Made by a program: the position numbers and the translations under genes. Shown here piece after piece: positions 54,980 through 64,000 of a DNA stretch of 64,000 nt. The notes beneath the pieces are model-generated. The model saw only the letters and a list, made by a program, of their open reading frames with translations. It ran no database searches and was not told where the DNA came from. Source of the stretch: Clostridium sp. AF15-31 (lineage in GTDB: Bacteria; Bacillota; Clostridia; Lachnospirales; Lachnospiraceae); NCBI RefSeq assembly GCF_003461625.1, contig NZ_QTXL01000002.1, positions 37,992 through 101,991 on the forward strand, written 5' to 3'. Positions within the stretch are counted from its first letter, which is position 1. Every line of letters begins with the position of its first letter.

Positions 54980-55339
54980 ATGAACGAATATATAAATAAT
55001 GATAATGGAACCGTCAGTCTGGATGAGAATGTGGTTGCACAGGTAGCAGGTATGACAGCACTCGATTGCTTTGGCATTGTTGGTATGGGTATTGTCAGTG
55101 TAAAAGACGGAATCGTAAAACAGTTAAAAGGAAACAATATCACGCAGGGAATTCATGTTACGTTTGATGAGAATGGAGATATTGTGGTAGAGCTTCATAT
55201 CGTTGTGGCATATGGTGTCAGCATCAAGGCTGTAACAGATAATCTGATGCAGTCTGTAAAATATAAAGTAGAAGATTTTACATCTCTTAAGGTCAGTCAG
55301 GTAAATGTATTTGTTGAAGATGTAAAGATTCTGGATTAG
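54980..55339 (+). CDS. Asp23/Gls24 family envelope stress protein
   Basis: A 119-aa protein of the Asp23 (YloU) family: NGTVSLDENVVAQVAGMTA, then VELHIVVAYGVSIKAVTDN. In B. subtilis yloU lies directly before yloV (DAK2) as here. These are small proteins near the membrane with a loose link to alkaline or envelope stress. GGGAGG precedes the start. Confidence 0.93.
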   Translation: MNEYINNDNGTVSLDENVVAQVAGMTALDCFGIVGMGIVSVKDGIVKQLKGNNITQGIHVTFDENGDIVVELHIVVAYGVSIKAVTDNLMQSVKYKVEDFTSLKVSQVNVFVEDVKILD

Positions 55340-55356
55340 ACGGAGGAACTGTAGAA

Positions 55357-57039
55357 GTGAAAAATACGATTGATGCACTTGCACTGAAGAAAGCATTTAT
55401 AGCCGGTGCGAATAACCTTGATAATAAAAAAGATTATATTAATGAGCTGAATGTGTTCCCTGTACCGGATGGAGATACCGGTACAAATATGACAATGACG
55501 ATTATGTCAGCAAAAAGGGAAGTTGAATCCTGTAAGGAGACAATGAGTGATATCGCAAAGGCAATGTCAACCGGTTCCCTTCGTGGAGCCAGAGGTAATT
55601 CAGGTGTAATCCTTTCTCAGCTTCTTCGTGGTTTCAGCAAGAAGATCGGGGATAAAACAGAGATCGGAGTAATCGAGATTGCTGATGCATTCCAGAAGGC
55701 GGTTGAGACAGCTTATAAGGCTGTTATGAAGCCAAAGGAAGGAACGATCCTTACAGTTGCCAGAGGTATTGCTACTAAGGCCAGAGAATGTGCAGGTACA
55801 GATATTACATTGGAGGAATTCTGCGAAACCATCATTAAGCATGGAGATGAAGTGCTTGCTTCCACACCGGAGCTGCTTCCGGTATTAAAAGAAGCCGGTG
55901 TTGTGGATTCCGGTGGACAGGGTCTGATGGAAGTATTAAAAGGTGCAGTTGACTGTATTCTCGGACGTGTCGTAATTGCAGATACAAAGCCTTCCGGAGC
56001 AGGAGTATCAGGTGTTGACAATTCAAAGTATTCTGAAGATCTGTCAGCCGATATCAAGTTCGGATATTGTACAGAATTTATTATTAATCTGGAAAAACCA
56101 TACGGCATAAAAGAAGAAGACGATCTGAAACAGTTCTTAGAGTCGATCGGTGATTCCATTGTCTGCGTATCAGATGATGAGATCGTTAAGATCCATGTTC
56201 ACACAAACCATCCGGGCCAGGCATTTGAAAAAGGTCTTACCCTTGGTTATCTGTCAAATATGAAGGTTGATAATATGAGACTGGAGCATCATGAGAAGGT
56301 CATCAAGCAGGCAGAACGGGAAGAAGCAGCCAGACAGGAAGCTGCAAGACAGGCAGAGAAAGAAAAACAGCAGCCAAAGAAACAATATGGTTTCATCGCA
56401 GTATCCATGGGTGATGGATTAAAGGAGTTCTTTACGGAGCTTGGAGTTGATTATGTGATCGAAGGTGGTCAGACGATGAATCCAAGCACTGAGGATATGC
56501 TGAATGCGATCGAGAAGGTTCATGCCGAGAATATATTTATATTCCCAAATAATAAAAATGTTGTTCTTGCAGCCAATCAGGCAGCCGGCTTATGTGAAGA
56601 TAAGAATATCATCGTCCTTGCAACGGCAAATGCGCCACAGGGTATCAGTGCAATGATAGCGTTTGACAGTACGATGACATTAGAGGATAACAAAAACAAT
56701 ATGTTAGAAGCTGTATCAAATGTAAAGAGCGGACAGGTAACATATGCGGTCAGAGATACCTCCATCGATGGAAAAGCCATCCATGAGGGAGATATCATGG
56801 GTATCGGTGATAAGGGACTGGTATCCGTTGGTAATGACATTTCGGATGTTACATTCGATCTGATCAAAGATGCAGTAGATGAAGACAGCGAACTGATCAG
56901 TATTTATTACGGAACAGATGTAAAGAAGGAGGATGCAGAGGCATTTGCGGCAAGAGTGGAAGAAAGCTTCCCGGACTGCGATGTACAGAACTACTATGGT
57001 GGTCAGCCAATCTATTATTACATTGTTTCTGTAGAATAA
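55357..57039 (+). CDS. DAK2-domain fatty-acid kinase-like protein (FakA/YloV)
   Basis: A 560-aa protein with an N-terminal DAK2 kinase domain (NVFPVPDGDTGTNMTMTI, then GARGNSGVILSQLLRG and DSGGQGLMEVLKG). The C-terminus, from about residue 345, is of DegV/FakA type (YGFIAVSMGDGLKEFFTELG). FakA phosphorylates fatty acids presented by DegV (FakB) proteins. A DegV gene lies at 2755. It starts with GTG and sits between asp23 and recG, the usual Firmicutes order. Confidence 0.92.
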   Translation: MKNTIDALALKKAFIAGANNLDNKKDYINELNVFPVPDGDTGTNMTMTIMSAKREVESCKETMSDIAKAMSTGSLRGARGNSGVILSQLLRGFSKKIGDKTEIGVIEIADAFQKAVETAYKAVMKPKEGTILTVARGIATKARECAGTDITLEEFCETIIKHGDEVLASTPELLPVLKEAGVVDSGGQGLMEVLKGAVDCILGRVVIADTKPSGAGVSGVDNSKYSEDLSADIKFGYCTEFIINLEKPYGIKEEDDLKQFLESIGDSIVCVSDDEIVKIHVHTNHPGQAFEKGLTLGYLSNMKVDNMRLEHHEKVIKQAEREEAARQEAARQAEKEKQQPKKQYGFIAVSMGDGLKEFFTELGVDYVIEGGQTMNPSTEDMLNAIEKVHAENIFIFPNNKNVVLAANQAAGLCEDKNIIVLATANAPQGISAMIAFDSTMTLEDNKNNMLEAVSNVKSGQVTYAVRDTSIDGKAIHEGDIMGIGDKGLVSVGNDISDVTFDLIKDAVDEDSELISIYYGTDVKKEDAEAFAARVEESFPDCDVQNYYGGQPIYYYIVSVE

Positions 57040-57054
57040 AGGGAGAAAAACTAC

Positions 57055-59085
57055 ATGGAATTAAAGGATAGGGTAACTTGCATTAAAGGGATAGGAGAAA
57101 AAACAGCCAGTAATCTGGCAAAGCTTGGTATCTCTACAGTGAGTGACCTTATCCATTATTATCCAAGAACTTATATTACATATATGGATCCTGTTGACAT
57201 TCAGGATATACAGGCAGATGAGCGTCAGGCAGTAAGTGTGACGATCAACAGTCGGGTGGAAGTGAAGAAGCTTCGCGGATTCTCGATTGCGACTGCCTAT
57301 GCCAAAGATTATACCGGGACAATTAAACTGACATGGTTTAATTGTCCTTTTCTGCGTAATTATTTTCATATTGGAGATCGTTATATCTTTGTCGGAGAAG
57401 TGAAATATAAGAATGGCATGTATACGATGAGCCAGCCGGAGTACTATACAGTGTCCCAATATCAGGAAATTTTAAAAGAATGGCAGCCTGTATATGGTTG
57501 TACGGCGGGTATTACAAGCAAGACGATCCAGAAAGCGGTAAAGGGAACGCTTCCTCTGATTCAGACGCTTTCAGATTATATACCGGAGGACATTCGGGAT
57601 GAATATGATCTGATGCGGGCAAATGAAGCCGTAACCCATATCCATTTCCCGGATACGGAGGATCACTTAAGAGCTGCGATCAAGCGGGTTGCCTTTGATG
57701 AATTTTATGAATTTATAGAGAATATGCATAGTCTGAAAGAACATGATACGGTGAAATACAATCAGGCGAAAATTCCATTTACGGAACAGGTGACAGGGTT
57801 TATCGAGAGCCTTCCGTATCGTCTGACAGGGGCACAGATGGATGCGGTTCGGGATATCATGGCAGATATGGATTCAGAGCATGTGATGAATCGTCTTGTG
57901 CAGGGGGATGTTGGTTCCGGTAAAACGATCGTTGCTGCGATCGCTTTATTTGCCTGTGCGACGCAGGGGTATCAAGGTGTGATCATGGCACCGACCGAGG
58001 TACTTGCAAATCAGCACTTTAAAGAACTGACCGGCTTATTTGAGCCATATGGAATCCATGTTGCGCTGTTGACCGGTTCGATGACGGCGAAGGAGAAACG
58101 GGAAGCGTATCAGGAGATTGCAGAGCATCGTGCGGATGTGATCGTAGGAACGCATGCGTTGATACAGGACAAGGTGGAATATGATAATCTGGCGCTTGTT
58201 GTAACGGATGAGCAGCATCGGTTTGGCGTAAGACAGAGAGAGAAATTATCGTTAAAAGGGGGAACGCCACATGTTCTTGTTATGAGTGCGACACCGATTC
58301 CGCGAACCCTTGCGATCATTATGTACGGAGATCTTGATATTTCGGTTATTAATGAACTGCCGGCAGGACGGATTCCGATCAAAAACTGTGTAGTGGATGA
58401 GAGCTACCGTCCGAAAGCTCAGGCGTTTATCCGGACAGAGGTTAAGAAAGGACATCAGGTCTATGTGGTATGCCCGATGGTGGAGGAAAGCGAAGCCTTA
58501 GATGATGTGGCAAATGTAGTTGAGTATTCGGAAGAACTGTCACAGAAGCTTGACAGCAGCATACATGTGGCCTATCTGCATGGCAAGATGACAGGGGATG
58601 AGAAGAACCGGATCCTGACGGATTTTTATGAAAAAAAGGTTGATGTACTGGTATCGACAACGGTTATCGAGGTAGGTATCAATAATCCGAATGCCACGGT
58701 TATGATGGTAGAAAATGCAGAACGGTTTGGACTGGCAGCTCTGCATCAGCTCCGTGGGCGTGTGGGACGTGGAAATCTGCAGTCTTATTGTATCTTTATC
58801 AGTGGAAAGAAAAATAAAGAAGTGATGGAACGGTTAAATGTACTTGCAGATTCAAACGATGGCTTTTATATTGCGGGAGAAGATCTGAAACGGAGAGGAC
58901 CGGGAGATTTCTTTGGTATCAGACAGAGCGGAGATGTGCTGTTTAAGATGGGAGATATCTATAAACATGCCGACATGTTAAAGGCAGCATCGGATGTCTA
59001 TGAGAAGTATGGTGACCGCATACGGACAGAATTTGACCGAAGTGTAGCAGCAAGAAATGAGATGTATGGAAAACCGATATTATAA
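57055..59085 (+). CDS. recG: ATP-dependent DNA helicase RecG
   Basis: A 676-aa helicase for stalled-fork reversal. It has an N-terminal wedge/OB domain, Walker A in LVQGDVGSGKTIVAAIAL, a DEQH box (VVTDEQHRFGVRQR), motif III in VLVMSATPIPRTLA, and motifs V-VI in TTVIEVGINNPNATVMM and QLRGRVGRGNLQSYC. Length and domain order are normal. Confidence 0.96.
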   Translation: MELKDRVTCIKGIGEKTASNLAKLGISTVSDLIHYYPRTYITYMDPVDIQDIQADERQAVSVTINSRVEVKKLRGFSIATAYAKDYTGTIKLTWFNCPFLRNYFHIGDRYIFVGEVKYKNGMYTMSQPEYYTVSQYQEILKEWQPVYGCTAGITSKTIQKAVKGTLPLIQTLSDYIPEDIRDEYDLMRANEAVTHIHFPDTEDHLRAAIKRVAFDEFYEFIENMHSLKEHDTVKYNQAKIPFTEQVTGFIESLPYRLTGAQMDAVRDIMADMDSEHVMNRLVQGDVGSGKTIVAAIALFACATQGYQGVIMAPTEVLANQHFKELTGLFEPYGIHVALLTGSMTAKEKREAYQEIAEHRADVIVGTHALIQDKVEYDNLALVVTDEQHRFGVRQREKLSLKGGTPHVLVMSATPIPRTLAIIMYGDLDISVINELPAGRIPIKNCVVDESYRPKAQAFIRTEVKKGHQVYVVCPMVEESEALDDVANVVEYSEELSQKLDSSIHVAYLHGKMTGDEKNRILTDFYEKKVDVLVSTTVIEVGINNPNATVMMVENAERFGLAALHQLRGRVGRGNLQSYCIFISGKKNKEVMERLNVLADSNDGFYIAGEDLKRRGPGDFFGIRQSGDVLFKMGDIYKHADMLKAASDVYEKYGDRIRTEFDRSVAARNEMYGKPIL

Positions 59086-59098
59086 GGAGATTAGAACG

Positions 59099-60049
59099 AT
59101 GGAGATAGCAGAGGTAAAAGAAAAGGCAGATAAGATCTGTGAGAATATATCGAGAGTACTGATCGGCAGAGAGAAGGAGATACGTGTGATACTGGCGGCA
59201 CTTTTTGCGGGAGGTCATGTACTGGTGGAGGACAGACCGGGAACCGGCAAGACACTTTTAGCAAAGACATTTGCCAAAAGCATCGGAGGGCAGTTTAAGA
59301 GAGTTCAGTTCACACCTGATCTTATGCCATCCGACATTACAGGCTTAAGTATCTATAATCGTAAATCAGAAGATTTTGTATTGGTGAAGGGACCGGTATT
59401 TACAAATATCCTGCTTGCAGATGAGATCAACCGTGCAACACCGAGAACACAATCCAGTTTGCTTGAGGCAATGGAAGAGCAGCAGGTGACGATCGATGGA
59501 GAAAGTCATAGGCTTGAAGCACCGTTTTTTGTTATTGCAACAGAGAATCCGATCGAGACGACCGGTACATACCCGCTTCCGGAAGCCCAGCTTGACCGTT
59601 TTCTTATAAAGATCTCCATGGGAGATAATTCAAAGGCTACAGAGGTTTCAATCATGGATCGTTTTATGTCTGAGAATCCGTTTGATACACTTCAGACGGT
59701 CTGTGATACAGATCATATAAAGACGATGCAGGAAGCGGTCAGAGAAGTTTTTGTTCATTCTTGCGTAAAGGAATATATTGCAGACATAATCCTTGCAACC
59801 AGGAATAACAGCCGGATACAGGTTGGTGCAAGCTCCAGAGGCACGATAGGGCTTCTTCGTCTGTCGCAGGCATATGCTGCTATGGAGGGCAGAACCTTTG
59901 TCCGTCCGGATGATGTCCGTTATATGGCACCATATGTCCTTGCACATCGTGTGATCATGGCAGGACACATGGATGAGAAAAAAGAAAAGACAGTGATCAG
60001 GGAACTGGTCGATCAGATCGCTGTTCCGGTTGAAGATTGGGAGAATTAA
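59099..60049 (+). CDS. MoxR-family AAA+ ATPase
   Basis: A 316-aa chaperone-like ATPase. It has Walker A (VEDRPGTGKTLLAKTFA), Walker B (ILLADEINRATPRTQSSLLE) and sensor motifs in VIATENPIETTGTYPLPEAQ. MoxR proteins act with DUF58 partners to insert metals or fold envelope complexes. AAGGAG 9 nt before ATG 59099 sets the start; the frame extends back into recG. It begins a MoxR-DUF58-membrane protein-GH5 run with 1-10 bp gaps or overlaps. Confidence 0.94.
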   Translation: MEIAEVKEKADKICENISRVLIGREKEIRVILAALFAGGHVLVEDRPGTGKTLLAKTFAKSIGGQFKRVQFTPDLMPSDITGLSIYNRKSEDFVLVKGPVFTNILLADEINRATPRTQSSLLEAMEEQQVTIDGESHRLEAPFFVIATENPIETTGTYPLPEAQLDRFLIKISMGDNSKATEVSIMDRFMSENPFDTLQTVCDTDHIKTMQEAVREVFVHSCVKEYIADIILATRNNSRIQVGASSRGTIGLLRLSQAYAAMEGRTFVRPDDVRYMAPYVLAHRVIMAGHMDEKKEKTVIRELVDQIAVPVEDWEN

Positions 60050-60050
60050 T

Positions 60051-61172
60051 ATGGAGATACTGATAGCAGTATTGTGCTTTCTGGTGATCTATCTCGGACA
60101 GACTGTTATTTACCGCAAATACTGGGATCAGGGGCTTTCTCTTGATCTGGATTTTGATGACAGGTATCTGGAGATTGGCGATAAATCAGGGATAACAGAG
60201 ACAATTACAAATCGAAAGATGCTGCCTCTTACAACTTTACATGTGAAGTTTTCCACAGCGAGATCCTTGCAGTTTCAGGAAAATGAGAATGCGGTTGTTA
60301 CGGATTTTTATCATAGAAATGATCCGTTTTCGATTATGGGAAACCGGAAGGTAGTCAGAAAGCTTTCATTTACGGCGAAAGAACGAGGATTGTTTTTTAT
60401 TAGTGCTGTAAAGCTGATGGCAAAGGATTTTTTGATGTCGAAGACATTTGCGTTGTCTGTAGAAAATCAGGCATTTCTGTATGTTTTCCCTGAAAAACTT
60501 TCTAATATACAGCTTGATACGGTCTTAGATGGTATGTTGGGTGATCTGACATCAAGGAGAAGTCTTTTTCCGGATCCGTTTGCTTTTTCCGGTCTGCGGA
60601 CTTACAGCGTGGGAGATCCGAGAAAGAGCATTAACTGGAAAGCAACAGCCAGATGCGACGACCTGATGGTAAATGTATATGAGCACACGGCAGAACAGAG
60701 GGTGAAGATACTTGTCTGTCTGGAGCCGAACACCATGATAAGAGTTCATTATATACAGGAAATGTGTATCAGTATAGCATCCACGGCAGCATCTTACTTT
60801 CTGGATAACCGGATTCCTGTCATGATACGGGCAAATGGATATGATCTGTTATCCGGTGAGATGGAATGGGTGGATTTTGGTTCTTCCGGAGAACATCGAT
60901 TTACGGTTGATAAATATCTGGCACGGATAACGGAAAATGCCGGGATCGATAGATTTGTTGAAGTCTTGAAGCAGGAAGTGACAGATGTAGACAGCAATAC
61001 AACATATCTCATCGTATCTGCATACCATAAAAAGGATTTGCTGGATGAGCTTGATCATATGGCTGAAAAAGGAAAGAATATTTATATGATAGTTCCATAT
61101 CTGAATATACAGGGGTGCGATGATATCAGACCTTATCTTCATGGAATGGAGGTAGAGTTAAATGACACATAA
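60051..61172 (+). CDS. DUF58 family membrane-associated protein
   Basis: A 373-aa protein with an N-terminal hydrophobic segment and the DUF58 signature FSGLRTYSVGDPRKSINWKA, followed by a vWA-like region. It forms the conserved pair with MoxR. ATG 60051 directly follows the moxR stop codon, with GGGAG 7 nt upstream. Confidence 0.92.
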   Translation: MEILIAVLCFLVIYLGQTVIYRKYWDQGLSLDLDFDDRYLEIGDKSGITETITNRKMLPLTTLHVKFSTARSLQFQENENAVVTDFYHRNDPFSIMGNRKVVRKLSFTAKERGLFFISAVKLMAKDFLMSKTFALSVENQAFLYVFPEKLSNIQLDTVLDGMLGDLTSRRSLFPDPFAFSGLRTYSVGDPRKSINWKATARCDDLMVNVYEHTAEQRVKILVCLEPNTMIRVHYIQEMCISIASTAASYFLDNRIPVMIRANGYDLLSGEMEWVDFGSSGEHRFTVDKYLARITENAGIDRFVEVLKQEVTDVDSNTTYLIVSAYHKKDLLDELDHMAEKGKNIYMIVPYLNIQGCDDIRPYLHGMEVELNDT

Positions 61173-62433
61173 GATATATTGGGCAGAGCGAGGATTGCGT
61201 TATCTTTATGAGGTGGTAACGGCGGAATTGTTCATGTATACATTCAGCATGATATTTATGAGACAAGATCCGCGGTTTGTGGATGCCATTTGGATCGCAG
61301 GAATATTTCTGTTGTCCTATCTGATCAGAGATTTTGCACCGAATCATATATTACTTACCGTTGGACATCTGGTGCTTGCGGGACTTTTAGTTATCTTGCC
61401 GGGCACAGTATGGATCCGAACGGTTACAGGGATTTATGATATCGGGTATCTGCTGCCGTGTGCGGTAGCTTATGCAAAGAGAGGTTCCAGACTTACAGAT
61501 ATGAGCGAACCATGGCCATCGATCTTAGCAGGGATTTTTGTTTATTTTGCAAGTATCGGCATGGAACTTCCTGTTTTGTCGAACCTGTCTTATATTGCAG
61601 TTGCATTACTTATGGCTATATATATGATGATCCGGTATATACAGGGGTTGAAACGCTATATCTCACAGACAACAGAAGTATCGGAGCAATCCATCCGGGA
61701 TATCGCATTTATAAATGGCAGGGTTGTATTATTCCTTGCAGTGCTTGTGTTGTTATTAATGGGAGCCTGTCGTTTCCTTGATCTGTCCGGGTTTGTAAAT
61801 GTACTTGCGCGTGCATTTGCAAAGGTAGTTCAGACAGTATTTGGTGCGATCATGGTCATATGGGTATTTGTGCTGACGCTGCTTACGAAGGGAGGACCGG
61901 CAGTAACCAGTCTCGATTATCAGGATACTTTAAATGAATATTATCAGAACAGTGTAAAGGGATATGATGTATTTACCTTGATATTAAAGGTATGTGTAGT
62001 TCTTCTTCTGATATTCTTTCTGGTACGGATATTGTTGCAGGTGATCCGTTTCCTTTTGAAACCGAGAAGCTATGCAGATGATGTGATCGAGCTTATCTCC
62101 GAAGAACCGGATCAATATAAAGAACGTATAACAGATAGACGTATAATGCACAGATTGACAGCTGAAGAACGGGCAAGAAAAATTTATAAGAAGTCGATCC
62201 TGCGATATAAGGATGTAATCACACTTAACAAACGGATGACTTGTGAAGATATCAGGCAGGAGATAACAGAGACGGAGGATGGAAATGTAGAGGGTATTTC
62301 TGCCATATATGAACAGATCCGATATGGAGCAGGGGAAGTGGACAACTATGTTATACGAGAAATGAAAGCAGCATCCGGACAGAATAAAAGGGTGAATAAA
62401 AAAGAAAATAAAAAGGGAGTAGTGCAAAAATGA
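61162..62433 (+). CDS. Polytopic membrane protein with DUF4129-like tail
   Basis: A 423-aa protein with about eight transmembrane segments in the first 300 residues. The cytoplasmic tail (LTAEERARKIYKKSILRYK, then CEDIRQEITETE) resembles DUF4129, the tail of the transglutaminase-like TgpA proteins that normally complete MoxR-DUF58 operons. No transglutaminase core (Cys-His-Asp) is visible, so this looks like a TgpA-like protein lacking the enzyme domain. It overlaps the DUF58 gene by 11 bp and the cellulase gene by 4 bp. Confidence 0.75.
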   Translation: MTHKIYWAERGLRYLYEVVTAELFMYTFSMIFMRQDPRFVDAIWIAGIFLLSYLIRDFAPNHILLTVGHLVLAGLLVILPGTVWIRTVTGIYDIGYLLPCAVAYAKRGSRLTDMSEPWPSILAGIFVYFASIGMELPVLSNLSYIAVALLMAIYMMIRYIQGLKRYISQTTEVSEQSIRDIAFINGRVVLFLAVLVLLLMGACRFLDLSGFVNVLARAFAKVVQTVFGAIMVIWVFVLTLLTKGGPAVTSLDYQDTLNEYYQNSVKGYDVFTLILKVCVVLLLIFFLVRILLQVIRFLLKPRSYADDVIELISEEPDQYKERITDRRIMHRLTAEERARKIYKKSILRYKDVITLNKRMTCEDIRQEITETEDGNVEGISAIYEQIRYGAGEVDNYVIREMKAASGQNKRVNKKENKKGVVQK

Positions 62434-64000
62434 ACCAGAAGAAAAAGACGATCGTATTATGGGGAGTCATCATAGTACTTGCAGCGGCTGTTGTGACACT
62501 GTCAGTTATACTGGTGACAAAAAGTCGGAAAAATAATGATCCGGACGGACAGAAGAATGCCGGAACAGAAGCTGTGATAGAGGGATCCGGGCAGAATGCG
62601 GAGCAAAAGGCTGAGGATGGCGCTGATCAAAAGAAGGAAAAGGGTGCATCCGATACTCAGAAGTCGACAGATGACAAGAAGACCTTATATGCAGAAGTAA
62701 CGGTTGGAAGTACATGGGAAAATAACGGAATGACAGCCGCTACAGAGACGGTCACGATCTATAATAAGACCGATAAAGCTGCAACGGATTGGAGCGTTGA
62801 TCTGGAATTTTCCGGGAAAGTAACGATCGACCAGCTCTGGAATGGAAAGTATACGGCAGATGGATCGGTGGTTCATGTAACCGCAGAAAGTTATAATGAG
62901 GAGATACCGGCTGGTGGCAGCATTGATTTTGGATATAATTTATCAGCATCGGATGTGAAGCCTGTTCGTTGTACATTGATGATCGCAGGAAAAGAAGTAA
63001 CAACTGTCACCGGTGAGAAGGCAGCTCAGACAGATGGGCAGTCTGTTGACAGTGATAAAAAAGATCAGTCCGGAAGTAATAAGGTCACAGATACTAAAAA
63101 CGGTAAAAAAGAAGATAATCCGTATAAGGCACATGGAAAGCTTGCGGTATCAGGAACGGACCTGGTGGATGCATCAGGCAGTAAATTCCAGTTAAAAGGT
63201 GTCAGTACACACGGACTTACCTGGTTTGCTGATTTTGTAAGTAAGGACACTTATCAGTATTTCAAAGATTCCTTTGGTATCAATCTGGTACGTTTTGCTA
63301 TGTATACAGATACAGGAGATTCCTATGGATATTGTTCAGGCGGAAATAAATCAGAGATCGAGGAGCTTCTGGGAAAAGGTGTTGATGCAGCAACGGATCT
63401 TGGATTGTATGCGATAATTGACTGGCATATTTTAAATGACAATGATCCAAATATGCATATAGATGATGCAAAGGATTTCTTTGACCGGATATCAAAGAAA
63501 TATGCTTCTTACGGAAATGTGATCTATGAGATCGCAAATGAACCAAATGGTGGTACAACCTGGGATTCTGTAAAGAGCTATGCGGAAACGATCATCCCGA
63601 TCATACGAAAAAATGCACCGGATGCCATTATCATTGTCGGAACACCAACCTGGAGTCAGGATGTGGATGTGGCAGCTGCAGATCCGATCACAGATCAGAC
63701 CAATCTGATGTATGCGGTTCATTTCTATGCCGCAACCCATAAGGATGATCTGAGAAATAAGGTTCAGTCGGCACTTGATTCCGGACTCCCGATTTTTGTA
63801 TCAGAGTTTGGCTTGTGTGATGCATCAGGAAACGGTTCGATTGATTATAATCAGTCTGATGCATGGTTTGATCTGATCAATGATAGGAACTTAAGCTATG
63901 CGGCATGGAATATCTCGAACAAAGCTGAAACGTCATCATTATTTGATTCCTCCTGTACAAAGACAAGCGGTTTTACAGATGATGATCTGTCAGACAGCGG
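62430..64000 (+). CDS. Membrane-anchored cellulase, CBM2-like plus GH5, 3' truncated
   Basis: The open frame runs to the window edge (523 codons visible). The N-terminus is a signal anchor (KKKTIVLWGVIIVLAAAVV) with no clear cleavage site. A Lys/Asp/Gln/Gly-rich linker follows, then a CBM2-like cellulose-binding domain (about 90-195; Trp in VGSTWENNG, ATDWSVDLEF and DQLWNGKY), another linker, and a GH5 catalytic domain. Acid/base Glu is near residue 370 (IYEIANEPNGG) and the nucleophile near 459 (IFVSEFGLCD). GH5 enzymes of this kind hydrolyse cellulose or mixed-linkage beta-glucan. ATG overlaps the preceding stop (ATGA), coupling its translation to the membrane-protein gene. Confidence 0.9.
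   Translation, partial: MNQKKKTIVLWGVIIVLAAAVVTLSVILVTKSRKNNDPDGQKNAGTEAVIEGSGQNAEQKAEDGADQKKEKGASDTQKSTDDKKTLYAEVTVGSTWENNGMTAATETVTIYNKTDKAATDWSVDLEFSGKVTIDQLWNGKYTADGSVVHVTAESYNEEIPAGGSIDFGYNLSASDVKPVRCTLMIAGKEVTTVTGEKAAQTDGQSVDSDKKDQSGSNKVTDTKNGKKEDNPYKAHGKLAVSGTDLVDASGSKFQLKGVSTHGLTWFADFVSKDTYQYFKDSFGINLVRFAMYTDTGDSYGYCSGGNKSEIEELLGKGVDAATDLGLYAIIDWHILNDNDPNMHIDDAKDFFDRISKKYASYGNVIYEIANEPNGGTTWDSVKSYAETIIPIIRKNAPDAIIIVGTPTWSQDVDVAAADPITDQTNLMYAVHFYAATHKDDLRNKVQSALDSGLPIFVSEFGLCDASGNGSIDYNQSDAWFDLINDRNLSYAAWNISNKAETSSLFDSSCTKTSGFTDDDLSDS

Overview
The window is a chromosomal segment of a low-GC, Gram-positive Clostridia bacterium, most likely a Lachnospiraceae gut commensal. This is inferred from the nusA-ylxR-ylxQ-infB-rbfA-nrnA-truB-ribF and ylxM-ffh-rpsP-khpA-rimM-trmD runs, the PyrK/PyrD type of dihydroorotate dehydrogenase, a giant fused 2-hydroxyacyl-CoA dehydratase activase/HgdB-like protein, a reverse-type rubrerythrin, and a CIRCE site at htpG. 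A membrane-anchored CBM2-GH5 cellulase at the right edge fits a plant-fibre degrader; a Coprococcus-like genus is a guess. No tRNA, rRNA, CRISPR array, prophage or transposase was seen.

Layout. 1-6.4 kb: a truncated DUF4173 membrane protein, a small secreted protein, DegV, rubrerythrin under two Fur/PerR-like boxes, an unknown membrane protein and a VanZ-family protein. 6.4-18.3 kb: a chorismate mutase/ACT protein, pyrF-pyrK-pyrD, a 1275-aa PAS/GGDEF/GAF/EAL protein, a leftward operon of a TAXI solute-binding lipoprotein with the glutamate symporter GltS, then pyrE and map. 18.5-24.5 kb: htpG (HrcA/CIRCE), an unknown protein, a PH-domain protein, a SpoIID-like/peptidoglycan-binding protein and a siroheme-synthase-type protein. 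24.5-36.7 kb: translation and ribosome-maturation operons. 36.8-44.7 kb: a two-component system, a type IIA topoisomerase pair (ParE/ParC-like) and hisH-hisF. 45-54.7 kb: the giant activase, a LysM protein, a rhomboid-like protein, unknown proteins, DUF2953-GerW, a 45-aa membrane protein and rpmB. 55-64 kb: asp23, a FakA-like kinase, recG, then MoxR-DUF58-membrane protein-GH5 cellulase.

The most unusual structure is between genes. Six junctions have convergent transcription. Two carry ordinary bidirectional hairpin terminators. The other four carry terminator-like long inverted repeats with a structured core of about 100 nt in the loop. Four cores (13.9, 21.9, 22.2 and 44.8 kb) are one family. 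They can be aligned by eye, show compensatory changes in the stems, and keep a small hairpin capped by a GNRA-type tetraloop on one strand. The fifth (18.3 kb) has a different core inside 41-bp perfect arms. I do not recognise the family. It could be a structured RNA, a terminator-targeting mobile repeat, or both.

Starts were moved from the longest open frame wherever a Shine-Dalgarno site favoured another codon. All family assignments come from reading motifs, not from database searches.
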